Shown: positions 1-5,418 of the stretch, piece by piece
Layout of the letters: every line of letters starts with the position of its first letter
How positions within the stretch are numbered: position 1 is the stretch's first letter
Origin: Betaproteobacteria bacterium
Lineage (GTDB): Bacteria; Pseudomonadota; Gammaproteobacteria; Burkholderiales; Casimicrobiaceae
Direction of reading: 5' to 3'
Length of the DNA stretch: 5,418 nt
Assembly: GCA_003153335.1 (NCBI GenBank)
Contig: PLYG01000201.1
Coordinates: 1-5,418 of the forward strand
The notes under the pieces: generated by a model
What the model was told of the DNA's origin: nothing
The model's input: only the letters and a program-made list of their open reading frames with translations
The model's database searches: none
Program-made: the position numbers and the translations under genes

Positions 1-134
1 AGGGTGGACTTGCCGCAGCCCGAGGGGCCGACCAGGACGACGAACTCCCCGTTGTCGATCTCGAGGTCGATTCCCTTGAGCACCTCCGCCGAACCCAGCC
101 GGACGCGCAGCGCTTCGATCGTGAGTGCGGACAT
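1..134 (-). CDS. Sugar ABC transporter ATP-binding protein (MalK/UgpC type), N-terminal fragment
   Basis: The window edge cuts this gene, leaving about 44 N-terminal residues. They show the usual start of a CUT1 nucleotide-binding subunit: a first beta-strand region (MSALTIEALRVRLG), the VLKGIDLEI segment, and a full Walker A motif GPSGCGKST at about residues 36-44. In the family this subunit sits on the cytoplasmic face, hydrolyses ATP and drives sugar import through the paired permeases. The ATG at 134-132 has an AAAGGGAG ribosome-binding sequence a few bases upstream and follows the gtsC-like stop by 9 nt, so it is the fourth gene of the operon. Walker B, the signature motif and the C-terminal regulatory domain lie outside the window, so I cannot separate gtsD, malK and ugpC. 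Confidence 0.93.
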   Translation of the reverse strand, partial: MSALTIEALRVRLGSAEVLKGIDLEIDNGEFVVLVGPSGCGKST

Positions 135-143
135 GGGCTCCCT

Positions 144-1010
144 TTACTTCACCGCGCCGGCGGTCAAACCACGCAGGAAGTATTTCCCTCCGAATATGTA
201 GATCAGCAACGTCGGCATTGCCGCGAGCAGAACGGCCGCGCTCTCGATCCCGTATTCGCGCGCCTGCGCGATGTTGGCGTTGAGCGCCATCAACGCCGCG
301 GTCACCGGGCGATTGGCGCCCTCCGAGAAGGTGATGCCGAAGAGGAACTCGTTCCAGATATTAGTGAACTGCCAGATCACCGTCACGATCAGTATCGGCG
401 GCGACAGCGGCACGATGATGCGCCGGAAGATTTGGAAGAATCCCGCGCCGTCGACCCGGGCGGCGCGGATCAGATCCTGCGGCACGTTGACGTAGTAGTT
501 CCGGCAGAACAAGGTCGTGAAGCTGATGCCGCCGATGATGTGGATCAGTATCAGTCCACGGACGGTATTGGACAGATCGAGCTCGCGCAAGGTGATCGCC
601 CAGGGCACCAGTTTCATCTGGGCCGGCAGGAAGACGCCGAAGGTGATGATGGCGAAGAGCGTCGCCGCGCCGCGGAAGCGCCACAGCGAGAGCACATAGC
701 CGTTGACGGCGCCGATCAGCGTCGACACAATCGTCGCCGGGATCGCCATGACCAGCGAATTCCACATGTACGGCCGGATGCCGGTGCAGTTGCCCGCCAT
801 GCAGTAGCCGCTCCACGCCTCGCTCCAGTTGCGCCATTGGAAGCTGCGCGGAAAGCCCAGCACCGAGCTCTGCGTGATCTCCTCGAAACTGCGCAGAGAG
901 TTCAGGACCACGACCACCATCGGCAGAAGGAAGAACGCCGCGAATCCAATCAACACCGGATAGACGAAACCGTAGAGGCCCATTCGCGAAAGCGCCGGCG
1001 TCTCAGCCAT
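144..1010 (-). CDS. gtsC: Sugar ABC transporter permease, GtsC/MalG type
   Basis: This 288-residue inner-membrane permease of the CUT1 carbohydrate ABC family is one of two channel subunits. Six hydrophobic segments can be read at about residues 15-38, 85-108, 117-139, 150-168, 200-224 and 256-277. The cytoplasmic EAA loop that contacts the ATPase is at about 179-201 (LIRAARVDGAGFF, then RRIIVPLSPP). The stretches FTTLFCRNYYVNVP and GKYFLRGLTAGAVK at the C-terminus match what I recall of Pseudomonas GtsC, the glucose/mannose permease. The ATG at 1010-1008 lies 8 nt inside the preceding permease gene and has AGGA about 6 nt upstream, which indicates translational coupling. Length is normal for the family. 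The substrate (glucose or mannose) is inferred from similarity; another hexose or oligosaccharide is possible. Confidence 0.9.
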   Translation of the reverse strand: MAETPALSRMGLYGFVYPVLIGFAAFFLLPMVVVVLNSLRSFEEITQSSVLGFPRSFQWRNWSEAWSGYCMAGNCTGIRPYMWNSLVMAIPATIVSTLIGAVNGYVLSLWRFRGAATLFAIITFGVFLPAQMKLVPWAITLRELDLSNTVRGLILIHIIGGISFTTLFCRNYYVNVPQDLIRAARVDGAGFFQIFRRIIVPLSPPILIVTVIWQFTNIWNEFLFGITFSEGANRPVTAALMALNANIAQAREYGIESAAVLLAAMPTLLIYIFGGKYFLRGLTAGAVK

Positions 1011-1980
1011 GGCGAATCCTACGGCGCGCGGAGAGCCGCCGGTAGATTGCGTACGGCACGATGATGACCAGCAGCGAGAGCAGGAGCATGACCGCGGCCG
1101 CCGATCCGGCGCCCATCAGTCCGCGCTGGAACATGTAGTCATAGACCACCGTGGTGGGCAGGGTGGTGGCGATGCCCGGACCCCCGGCGGTGAGCGCGCG
1201 CACCAGTTCGTAGGTCTTGATCGCGAATTGCAGCAGGATCACCAGCACCGCGATCACGATCGGCCACATCGCCGGCACCAGGATCCGCAGATACATCCGC
1301 GCGGGACCGGCGCCGTCGATCTGCGCCGCCTTGTAGAGATCCGCGTCGAGCGAACGCAACCCGGCGAGGAACAGCGCCATCGCGAAACCCGACGCCTGCC
1401 ACACTGCGGCGAGCACTACGGTATAGATTGCCATGTCGCGGTCAACCAGCCAGCCGAAACTGAAGCCGGTCCACCCCAGTCCGCGCACAAAGCCCTGAAT
1501 GCCGATGCCGGGGTTGAGCAGCCACGACCAGACGGTGCCGGTTACCACGAAGGACAATGCCATCGGGTAGAGGTAGATCGTGCGCAGAAGATTTTCGGCA
1601 CGCACCTTCTGGTCGATGAGGATCGCCAGCAGCAGCCCGATCGCGGTTGCGAACACCATGAAGCCGAAGCCGTAGATCGCCAGATTGGCATAGGCCACCT
1701 GCCAGATCCGGGTCTGCAGCAAGCGTGTGTAGTGCTTGATCCCGACGAAGGTGTAGTTGGGCAACAGCGTCGAATCGGTGAACGAGATCCAGGTCGTCCA
1801 CAGCGTGAACCCGACGACGTAGAGGACGGCAACGGCGAGAGCCAGGACGGCGACCAGCTTCGCGATCTGCTCGACGGCCGTGACGCCCCAGAAGCGGCGC
1901 GCCCGAGGCCATCGGGCGCGCCCTTGTTCCGGAGCGGGCACGAGCCCGTGCCCGATTTGGCTGGCCAGTATCGCGACCAT
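1003..1980 (-). CDS. gtsB: Sugar ABC transporter permease, GtsB/MalF type
   Basis: This 325-residue inner-membrane permease is the partner of the downstream GtsC-like subunit. Hydrophobic segments lie at about 39-61, 99-122, 134-155, 185-206, 238-258 and 290-312. The EAA loop is at about 213-237 (LYKAAQIDGAGPARMY, then ILVPAMWP). Stretches such as RTIYLYPMALSFVVTGT, WLLNPGIGIQ, AAVWQASGFAMALFLAGLR and LTAGGPG are typical of GtsB-like glucose/mannose permeases. The ATG at 1980-1978 lies 15 nt after the binding-protein stop, and I see no Shine-Dalgarno sequence before it, only a CG-alternating run. Translation may therefore depend on coupling to the upstream gene, or may begin at the GTG of residue 14. 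The first 35 or so residues are a charged, Arg-rich cytoplasmic tail. Confidence 0.9.
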   Translation of the reverse strand: MVAILASQIGHGLVPAPEQGRARWPRARRFWGVTAVEQIAKLVAVLALAVAVLYVVGFTLWTTWISFTDSTLLPNYTFVGIKHYTRLLQTRIWQVAYANLAIYGFGFMVFATAIGLLLAILIDQKVRAENLLRTIYLYPMALSFVVTGTVWSWLLNPGIGIQGFVRGLGWTGFSFGWLVDRDMAIYTVVLAAVWQASGFAMALFLAGLRSLDADLYKAAQIDGAGPARMYLRILVPAMWPIVIAVLVILLQFAIKTYELVRALTAGGPGIATTLPTTVVYDYMFQRGLMGAGSAAAVMLLLSLLVIIVPYAIYRRLSARRRIRHG

Positions 1981-1995
1981 CGAACGCGCGCGCGA

Positions 1996-3264
1996 TCAGC
2001 GGGCGGCGTTGGCGGCGTCCGCCAAGCGCTTCTGGCCTTCTTCCGGCGTAATCGAATTGTTGTGGACGAACTCGGTGAGCACATCGCGCAGCGCCGCGGT
2101 GATCGAATTGCTCTGGGCCATATTGTGGGCCAGGCTCAGCACCACCTGGTTGGCGGCAACGGCGCCGGCCAGGGTCGCTGCCGCGTCGCGCTGGCAGTCC
2201 TGGTAGGTGGAGTCGGTAAGTTCGATGTCCGTGCGCGCCGGGATCGAGCCATTGATCTGGGTGAAAGTGCGACTGAATTCCTTGCCCATGGCCACTTGGG
2301 CGGTGATCTTCTGACCCGCCTGCAAGTCCGCGTTTTTCGTCTCCCAGAAGATCAGTCCGTCGGCGTTCAGGTCGAACACCGGCTTCGCGACACTGGTGGG
2401 CGTGCTGCCGCAAAGGTAGTCCTTGCCCTCTTCGAATTTGCCGCGCTTGAGCACGCCCGAGGCCCAGCCGCCCATCATCAGGAATCCATATTCGCCTTTC
2501 ATCAGCGGCGGGATGAAGACGCTCCAGTGCTGACCGGCATTGGCGGGGCTCATCCACCCGGTCATCTGGCGCAACTGCTTGAATGCGGCAAGAACTTCCG
2601 GACCGCGCAATGCCTTGTCGTCCAGGTTCATGATCGCGCGCCGGTAGGCATCGGGCGAAACGCCGATCAGCGACAGGTCGAAATACATCGTGTCGGCCCA
2701 CGCGATGCCGCCATGCGCCACCGGCGTGATCCCTGCGGCGGCCATTTTCTTCGCCATCGCGTTGAATTCGTCCCAGGTTTTGGGCAGCGCGGTGGCGCCG
2801 ATCTTGTCCATCGCCTTTTTCGACGCATAGAGCGTGTTCACCCGATACACCTGAAGGGGCAGGGAAACCCAATGTCCTTGCACCTTGTGCAGCCGTGCGA
2901 GATCGGGCGAGACAACTTTTTCATAGCCGGCCGCGGCGACGAGAGCGTCCATGTTGACCGTCGGCGCGATCTGCGACCAGGCCTGGATCTCGGGCCCCTT
3001 GAGTTGCGAGGCCGCCGGCGGCTTGCCGGCGATGATGTCGGCGCGCAGTTTGTTCATCATCTCGGTAGTGAAGCCCGAGACCGGGTTGTGCTCCCATTTC
3101 GCGCCGGCCTTGGTCACGAGGTGGCCAAAGGCATTCATCGCGTCGCCTTCGGCCCCGGCCGACCACTGCGAAATGACAGTGATGCGCGGCTCCGCCTGCA
3201 CGTTCGCGCTCGACAGGCCGAGCGCGCAGGCAACGCAAATGGCCAGCAACGATTTGTTCAGCAT
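1996..3264 (-). CDS. gtsA: Sugar ABC transporter periplasmic substrate-binding protein, GtsA-like
   Basis: This 422-residue extracytoplasmic solute-binding protein of the CUT1 type captures the sugar in the periplasm and delivers it to the two permeases. Residues 1-24 form a signal peptide (Lys4, a hydrophobic core, then VQA|EP as a signal peptidase I site). No lipobox Cys is present, so it should be soluble. Family-like stretches include KPPAASQLKGPEIQAW (about 81-96), YRVNTLYAS (140-148), PKTWDEFNAMAKKMAAAGI (161-179), AHGGIAWADT (183-192), FLMMGGWASG (261-270), GKDYLC (280-285) and NGSIPAR (338-344), which resemble the glucose/mannose binder GtsA. The frame is open further upstream, but ATG 3264 is preferred because the signal peptide begins there and GGAGG lies just before it (3273-3269). 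It is the first gene of the operon. Sugar specificity is inferred. Confidence 0.9.
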   Translation of the reverse strand: MLNKSLLAICVACALGLSSANVQAEPRITVISQWSAGAEGDAMNAFGHLVTKAGAKWEHNPVSGFTTEMMNKLRADIIAGKPPAASQLKGPEIQAWSQIAPTVNMDALVAAAGYEKVVSPDLARLHKVQGHWVSLPLQVYRVNTLYASKKAMDKIGATALPKTWDEFNAMAKKMAAAGITPVAHGGIAWADTMYFDLSLIGVSPDAYRRAIMNLDDKALRGPEVLAAFKQLRQMTGWMSPANAGQHWSVFIPPLMKGEYGFLMMGGWASGVLKRGKFEEGKDYLCGSTPTSVAKPVFDLNADGLIFWETKNADLQAGQKITAQVAMGKEFSRTFTQINGSIPARTDIELTDSTYQDCQRDAAATLAGAVAANQVVLSLAHNMAQSNSITAALRDVLTEFVHNNSITPEEGQKRLADAANAAR

Positions 3265-3268
3265 GATG

Positions 3269-3273
3269 CCTCC
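3269..3273 (-). promoter_or_regulatory. Ribosome-binding site of the gtsA-like gene
   Basis: A GGAGG core on the minus strand ends 4 nt before the ATG at 3264. It selects this start over upstream in-frame codons, which would add about 60 residues of unlikely sequence in front of the signal peptide. The spacing is slightly short. Confidence 0.6.
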
Positions 3274-3371
3274 GGTTGATGGTGGTTCGGATGTATCGAT
3301 CCGCGAGCGCGCAAGCAATTGCTGTTGTCGGCGATCCGCGTCGCTACAGACACGCGCGCTCGCCGGGAAAC

Positions 3372-3401
3372 AGTATGGCCGTTTGTCAAACAGATTGTCA
3401 A
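3372..3401 (-). promoter_or_regulatory. Candidate sigma70-type promoter of the sugar ABC operon
   Basis: Read on the minus strand, a perfect -35 hexamer TTGACA (3401-3396) is followed after 18 nt by CATACT (3377-3372), a 4-of-6 match to TATAAT that keeps the key A2 and T6. Transcription would begin near 3364, giving a leader of about 100 nt before the gtsA-like ATG at 3264. It lies in the 241-nt gene-free stretch 3265-3505 upstream of the operon. The -35 hexamer falls inside a dyad that could be an operator. This comes from sequence inspection only. Confidence 0.5.
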
Positions 3402-3405
3402 CAAT
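3381..3405. promoter_or_regulatory. Two adjacent dyads, putative operator of the sugar ABC operon
   Basis: GTTTGTCAAAC (3381-3391) has perfect 5-bp arms around one central base. ATTGTCAACAAT (3394-3405) has perfect 5-bp arms around two bases. They share the TTGTCAA core and lie two bases apart. The second dyad covers the candidate -35 hexamer and the first fills the spacer, the position expected for repressor binding. The TTGTCAACAA core resembles sites recognised by some GntR-family regulators, but no regulator gene is in the window and the family assignment is a guess. Confidence 0.4.
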
Positions 3406-3446
3406 ATCTACAACAAGGCGCATCCTCCAAGGGCGTCGGACCACTA

Positions 3447-3459
3447 CGGACTCTGTCCG
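3447..3459. repeat. Short palindrome upstream of the operon promoter
   Basis: CGGACTCTGTCCG has perfect 5-bp arms around TCT. A further TCGGAC copy at 3436-3441 can also pair with GTCCGA at 3455-3460. It lies about 45 nt upstream of the candidate -35, on the side facing the insertion sequence. It could be an activator site or chance; nothing in the sequence decides. Confidence 0.25.
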
Positions 3460-3505
3460 AAGATCAAGGGTGTGCCATTGCGGGCCGCCTGAGTTGCCGC
3501 GCTAA

Positions 3506-3533
3506 CCCGAATCTTTCATACTCGGGCATGAAA
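3506..3533 (+). repeat. Left-terminal dyads of the IS1380 element
   Basis: Two nested inverted repeats occupy the presumed left end. CCCGA (3506-3510) pairs with TCGGG (3522-3526), and TTTCAT (3514-3519) pairs with ATGAAA (3528-3533). Structured ends of this kind fit a transposase-binding terminus. The exact terminal base and any target duplication cannot be fixed because the right end is missing. Confidence 0.45.
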
Positions 3534-3604
3534 AAAGGTCGGCGGAATCATGATTTCCCACGTTGAATCGGTTGTCTAGACTGATCAACCCGGAGATCCC
3601 GCCG

Positions 3605-4351
3605 ATGCCAAATTGTACCGCGACCCAAGTGCCCTTTGGCAAGCTCGGTCGACGCGAAATCGATGTCCGGTTTGATGGCGGCGATGTCACTTCCGATGGC
3701 GGCTTCTTGTTGCTGCGACAGGTTGAGCAGCGGCTTGGCTTGCTCAAGGCAGTAGCGCAAGCGCTGCCTGATACGCGGCAGTCGTGGCTGGTGCAGCACA
3801 CGACGGAACAGATGCTGCGGCAGCGCGTATTTGGCTTGTGTCAGGGTAACGATGATCTCAATGATCGCGACCGCTTGCGTGACGATCTGGCGATGCAGAT
3901 GGTCGTGGGCAAAGATCAGGCAGCAGCCTCCAGCCCGACGTTGTGCCGGTTCGAGAATCGCGCCGATCGCGCTACTGCAGTCGCCATGCAACGGGTGCTG
4001 GTAGAGAAGTTCATCGCTTCGTTTCCAAAGGCGCCGGAAGAACTGGTGCTCGATTTCGATGCCACCGATGATCTGGTTCACAGCGAGCAGGAAGGGCGGC
4101 ACTTCAGCGGCTACTACGACAACTACTGCTTCCTGCCGTTGTACGTGTTCTGCGGCGAGCAACTGCTGGTCTCGTATTTGCGACCGGCGAAGCTCGACGC
4201 GGCGCTGCACACGGCGGCGATCCTGAAACTGCTGGCGACGCGGCTGCGCCAAGCGTGGCCCGGCGTGCGTATCATCTTCCGCAGTGACTCCGGCTTCTGC
4301 CGCCCGCACCTGATGTCCTGGTGCGAGCGCAATCACGTGTACTACGTCATC
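3605..4351 (+). pseudogene. IS1380-family transposase, C-terminally truncated
   Basis: About 249 residues of a transposase that is usually well over 400 long. The N-terminus has LGRREIDVRFDGG and SDGGFLLLRQV, followed by the helical region ending GNDDLNDRD (81-89). The start of the DDE catalytic core follows: LVLDFDATDD (148-156) with the first catalytic Asp, HSEQEGRHFSGYYDNYC (159-175), and RSDSGFCR (226-233) with the second. The region carrying the catalytic Glu is gone. After VYYVI (245-249) the frame continues through unrelated repeat sequence and stops at 4612, inside the antitoxin gene. ATG 3605 is preferred over the in-frame TTG at 3563 because GGAG lies 9 nt upstream and the family begins here. 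A hybrid product could be made but should lack transposition activity. Confidence 0.85.
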
Positions 4352-4353
4352 AC

Positions 4354-4446
4354 GGGAAAAGGGGCCAGGCACGCATTGATTTTTGGGGCGAACCCAATCA
4401 GACAAAAAGTACTCGACCCTGGCCCATTTCCCCTGGCCCATTTCCC
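4354..4446. repeat. REP/MITE-like inverted-repeat element at the IS break
   Basis: The left arm GGGAAAAGGGGCCAGG (4354-4369) is nearly the reverse complement of CCTGGCCCATTTCCC, which occurs at 4418-4432 and again at 4432-4446. This gives an element of about 79 or 93 bp with an AT-richer core. Arms rich in GGGGYCAGG / CCTGRCCCC resemble, from memory, the REP-type repeats mobilised by REP-associated tyrosine transposases in proteobacteria. No such transposase is in the window. The element begins within 3 bp of the point where transposase homology ends. Confidence 0.55.
4418..4446. repeat. Tandem 14-bp duplication of the REP right arm
   Basis: CCTGGCCCATTTCC occurs twice head to tail without a gap (4418-4431 and 4432-4445), followed by one more C. 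The left side of the element has only one matching arm. Replication slippage or nested insertion of a second element could explain it. Confidence 0.8.
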
Positions 4447-4485
4447 TCATGGTCTCGTTCCTATCCTGGTCATTCCAACAATTAT

Positions 4486-4509
4486 GGTATTCTTACCCGG
4501 TATTACCGG
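4486..4509. promoter_or_regulatory. Two palindromes, putative autoregulatory operator of the toxin-antitoxin operon
   Basis: GGTATTCTTACC (4486-4497) has 4-bp arms around TTCT. CCGGTATTACCGG (4497-4509) has perfect 6-bp arms around one T. Both use the GGTA/TACC half-site and they abut. They lie directly upstream of the antitoxin ATG at 4522, and the second touches its ribosome-binding sequence. TATGGT (4484-4489) or TATTCT (4488-4493) could be the -10 hexamer, but I see no good -35. Antitoxins of this family usually repress their own operon through such sites, so this role is inferred from position and symmetry. Confidence 0.5.
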
Positions 4510-4521
4510 AAGGACAAGACT

Positions 4522-4776
4522 ATGGAAATTACATCCGTTACAAGCAAGGGGCAAGTCACTATTCCGAAACCACTGCGGCAGCAATTGGGACTCCGTCAAG
4601 GCAGCAAGGTAGAGTTTGTTTTGGTGGGTGACCGTGTGGAAATGCGCGTCGTCAGCACGCCCGCATACCTTCCCGCAAGCGGTTTCGGGATGCTCAAGAG
4701 CAAACGGGCGGCCGTACCGGCGGATTTCGATCCGGCCGGATTGCTCGCGAGGGGCAAGAAGGGACGAAGCAAGTGA
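4522..4776 (+). CDS. vapB: AbrB/MazE-fold antitoxin, VapB-like
   Basis: This 84-residue antitoxin has a SpoVT-AbrB swapped-hairpin DNA-binding domain at about residues 2-46 (TSKGQVTIPKPLRQQLGLRQG, then SKVEFVLVGDRVEM). A short tail follows (SGFGMLK at 53-59, then VPADFDPAGLLA at 65-76) that in related proteins wraps the toxin and blocks its active site. The dimer should also bind the palindromes at 4486-4509 and repress the operon. The start is ATG 4522, with GGAAGG 8 nt upstream. The open frame extends upstream to 4321, but that stretch is REP and IS sequence. The gene overlaps the toxin gene by 4 nt. Fold and antitoxin role are well supported; the vapB name rests on the PIN-toxin partner. 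Confidence 0.88.
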   Translation: MEITSVTSKGQVTIPKPLRQQLGLRQGSKVEFVLVGDRVEMRVVSTPAYLPASGFGMLKSKRAAVPADFDPAGLLARGKKGRSK

Positions 4777-5189
4777 TCGGGCTCGACACCAATGTTCTGG
4801 CGCGTTATTACATCCGCGACGAGGGTGACGCTGAAGCGTTAATGCAGCGGGAGGCCGCACGTCGGCTGATGGAATCAGCCAAGCCACTGATGGTTTGCAA
4901 AACCGTACTGCTGGAGCTGGAATGGGTGATGCGTGGGTACTATGGATTCTCAAAGGCGGAGATTGCCGGGGTCATGAATCACCTTCTGGCTTTGCCTCAG
5001 GTCACGGTTGAGGATCGTGAGAGTATCGTCCAAGCGCTTTCCCATTGCGAAGCTGGGCTTGAATTGGCAGATGCCTTGCATCATGCCAGCTATCGAGCAT
5101 GCAACAGCATGGCCTCGTTTGATGACAAACAATTCGCCCGACGGGCTCGACGCATGGGGCTGGCACCACGGGTGGTAGTGCCGGAATAA
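4773..5189 (+). CDS. vapC: PIN-domain ribonuclease toxin, VapC-like
   Basis: This 138-residue PIN-domain protein is expected to be an Mg2+-dependent ribonuclease that blocks translation when free of antitoxin; in known VapC proteins the target is tRNA or rRNA. The acidic residues are in order: Asp5 in GLDTNVL, Glu48 in LLELEWV, Asp100 in ELADALHH, and Asp117/Asp118 in SFDDKQFAR. The full catalytic set is present and the length is normal, so the toxin looks intact. It starts with GTG at 4773, whose GTGA overlaps the antitoxin stop, and AAGGGA lies 8 nt upstream. The overlap implies coupled translation with antitoxin made first. The RNA target cannot be read from the sequence. Confidence 0.9.
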   Translation: MIGLDTNVLARYYIRDEGDAEALMQREAARRLMESAKPLMVCKTVLLELEWVMRGYYGFSKAEIAGVMNHLLALPQVTVEDRESIVQALSHCEAGLELADALHHASYRACNSMASFDDKQFARRARRMGLAPRVVVPE

Positions 5190-5195
5190 TTCATT

Positions 5196-5207
5196 GCCCG
5201 CGCGGGC
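5196..5207. repeat. GC-rich palindrome between convergent genes
   Basis: GCCCGCGCGGGC is a perfect 12-bp palindrome in the 62-bp gap between the toxin stop and the stop of the receptor gene on the other strand. It could form a short hairpin, but no T-run follows on either strand, so an intrinsic terminator is not well supported. Confidence 0.3.
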
Positions 5208-5251
5208 GCGTTCATCTTGCCCTCGGTCCGAATTTGCCAATGTTGCCGTCC

Positions 5252-5418
5252 CTATTGGGGCTTGAAACCGATATCGCGCACCAGCTTGCCGTACTTGGCG
5301 TAGTCGCTTCTGATGATCTCGCCGAAATAATCCGGCGACTCGGCGACGACATTCAACCCCGCGGCTTCGAGCTTCTCCACCACATCGGGCGCTTTCATCG
5401 CGCGGTTGATTTCGTCGT
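5252..5418 (-). CDS. Bug/TctC-family tripartite tricarboxylate transporter receptor, C-terminal fragment
   Basis: The window edge leaves the last 54 residues and a TAG stop (5254-5252). The fragment reads DEINRAMKAPDVVEKLEAAG, then LNVVAESPDYFGEIIRSDYA, ending KYGKLVRDIGFKPQ. This matches the usual C-terminus of Bug proteins: an alanine/leucine-rich helix with P-x-V-x-x-x-L, the G-(x)-SP-x-x-F-x-x-x-I-x-x-(D/E) segment, and a final W/Y-x-K-L-V-x-x-G-x-K-P helix. These are periplasmic binding proteins, often for carboxylates, that serve TctAB-type transporters or stand alone; they are especially numerous in betaproteobacteria. The ligand cannot be inferred from this piece. The gene converges on the toxin gene. 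Confidence 0.8.
   Translation of the reverse strand, partial: DEINRAMKAPDVVEKLEAAGLNVVAESPDYFGEIIRSDYAKYGKLVRDIGFKPQ

Larger units (their letters stand above)
3506..4351 (+). mobile_element. Truncated IS1380-family insertion sequence (left part)
   Basis: The element is recognised from its transposase. The left end is placed at about 3506, where CCCGAATCTTTCATACTCGGG begins about 100 nt before the transposase start and just after sequence that looks like host intergenic DNA; this boundary is approximate. Transposase homology stops at about 4351, and a REP-like repeat begins at 4354. I found no reverse complement of the left end between 4351 and the window end, so the right third and its terminal repeat appear lost. 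The element cannot move on its own. It sits upstream of the sugar transporter operon, pointing away from it. Confidence 0.75.

Noticed and set aside
1442..2872. A 476-codon minus-strand frame overlapping the binding-protein and permease genes.
   Set aside because: It is the shifted frame of genuine genes on the same strand, low in complexity and Arg/Gly/Ala-rich, with no motif.
1009..3279. A 756-codon open frame on the plus strand opposite the transporter genes.
   Set aside because: The translation is rich in Arg, His, Gln and Asp with no recognisable domain, and it is antisense to three well-supported transporter genes. Long antisense frames are expected in GC-rich coding DNA.
3265..3505. 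Possible small gene or RNA in the leader of the sugar operon.
   Set aside because: Short frames here lack ribosome-binding sites and recognisable products, and no riboswitch-like conserved structure is apparent. Only promoter and dyad elements can be supported.
4354..4446. Repeats considered as a possible CRISPR fragment or attachment site.
   Set aside because: The arms are inverted rather than regularly spaced direct repeats, the only direct copy has a 14-bp period with no spacer, and there is no cas gene, integrase or tRNA gene nearby.
3548..4450. A 300-codon minus-strand frame opposite the transposase.
   Set aside because: It is antisense to a clear IS1380 transposase and has no family-like motifs.
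5162..5182. Imperfect hairpin GGCAC...GTGCC at the end of the toxin gene, considered as a terminator.
   Set aside because: The stem lies inside the coding region, has a mismatch, and is not followed by a T-run.

Overview
The window is GC-rich bacterial DNA, most likely from a proteobacterium and plausibly a betaproteobacterium. The evidence for this is a Bug/TctC-type solute receptor fragment, a Gts-type sugar ABC transporter and an IS1380-type transposase. The assignment is inference from gene families, because no phylogenetic marker is present.

Layout. Positions 1-3264 (minus strand) hold a compact four-gene CUT1 sugar ABC transporter operon, read right to left. It encodes a periplasmic substrate-binding protein (gtsA-like, 3264-1996), an inner-membrane permease (gtsB-like, 1980-1003), a second permease (gtsC-like, 1010-144) and the start of the ATPase (134 to the window edge). 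Gaps are 15 nt, an 8-nt overlap and 9 nt. The proteins resemble the glucose/mannose GtsABC set. Positions 3265-3505 are a gene-free leader. It carries a plausible minus-strand sigma70-type promoter overlapped by two adjacent dyads that look like an operator.

Positions 3506-4351 (plus strand) are the left part of an IS1380-family insertion sequence. Its transposase gene is cut at about residue 249 and has lost the C-terminal catalytic part. The break falls within about 3 bp of a REP/MITE-like inverted-repeat element (4354-4446) whose right arm is present twice as a 14-bp tandem duplication.

Positions 4486-5189 (plus strand) are a complete type II toxin-antitoxin module. An AbrB/MazE-fold antitoxin gene (VapB-like) overlaps a PIN-domain toxin gene (VapC-like) by 4 nt, and two GGTA/TACC palindromes lie just upstream as the likely autoregulatory operator. 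At 5252-5418 (minus strand) is the 3' end of a Bug/TctC-family periplasmic receptor gene, convergent with the toxin gene.

Together this looks like two solute-uptake loci separated by a small accessory island (IS remnant, REP-like element, toxin-antitoxin pair). I see no convincing undescribed system. The points most worth checking are the IS/REP junction, the dyad operator on the transporter promoter, and the tandem palindromes before the toxin-antitoxin pair.
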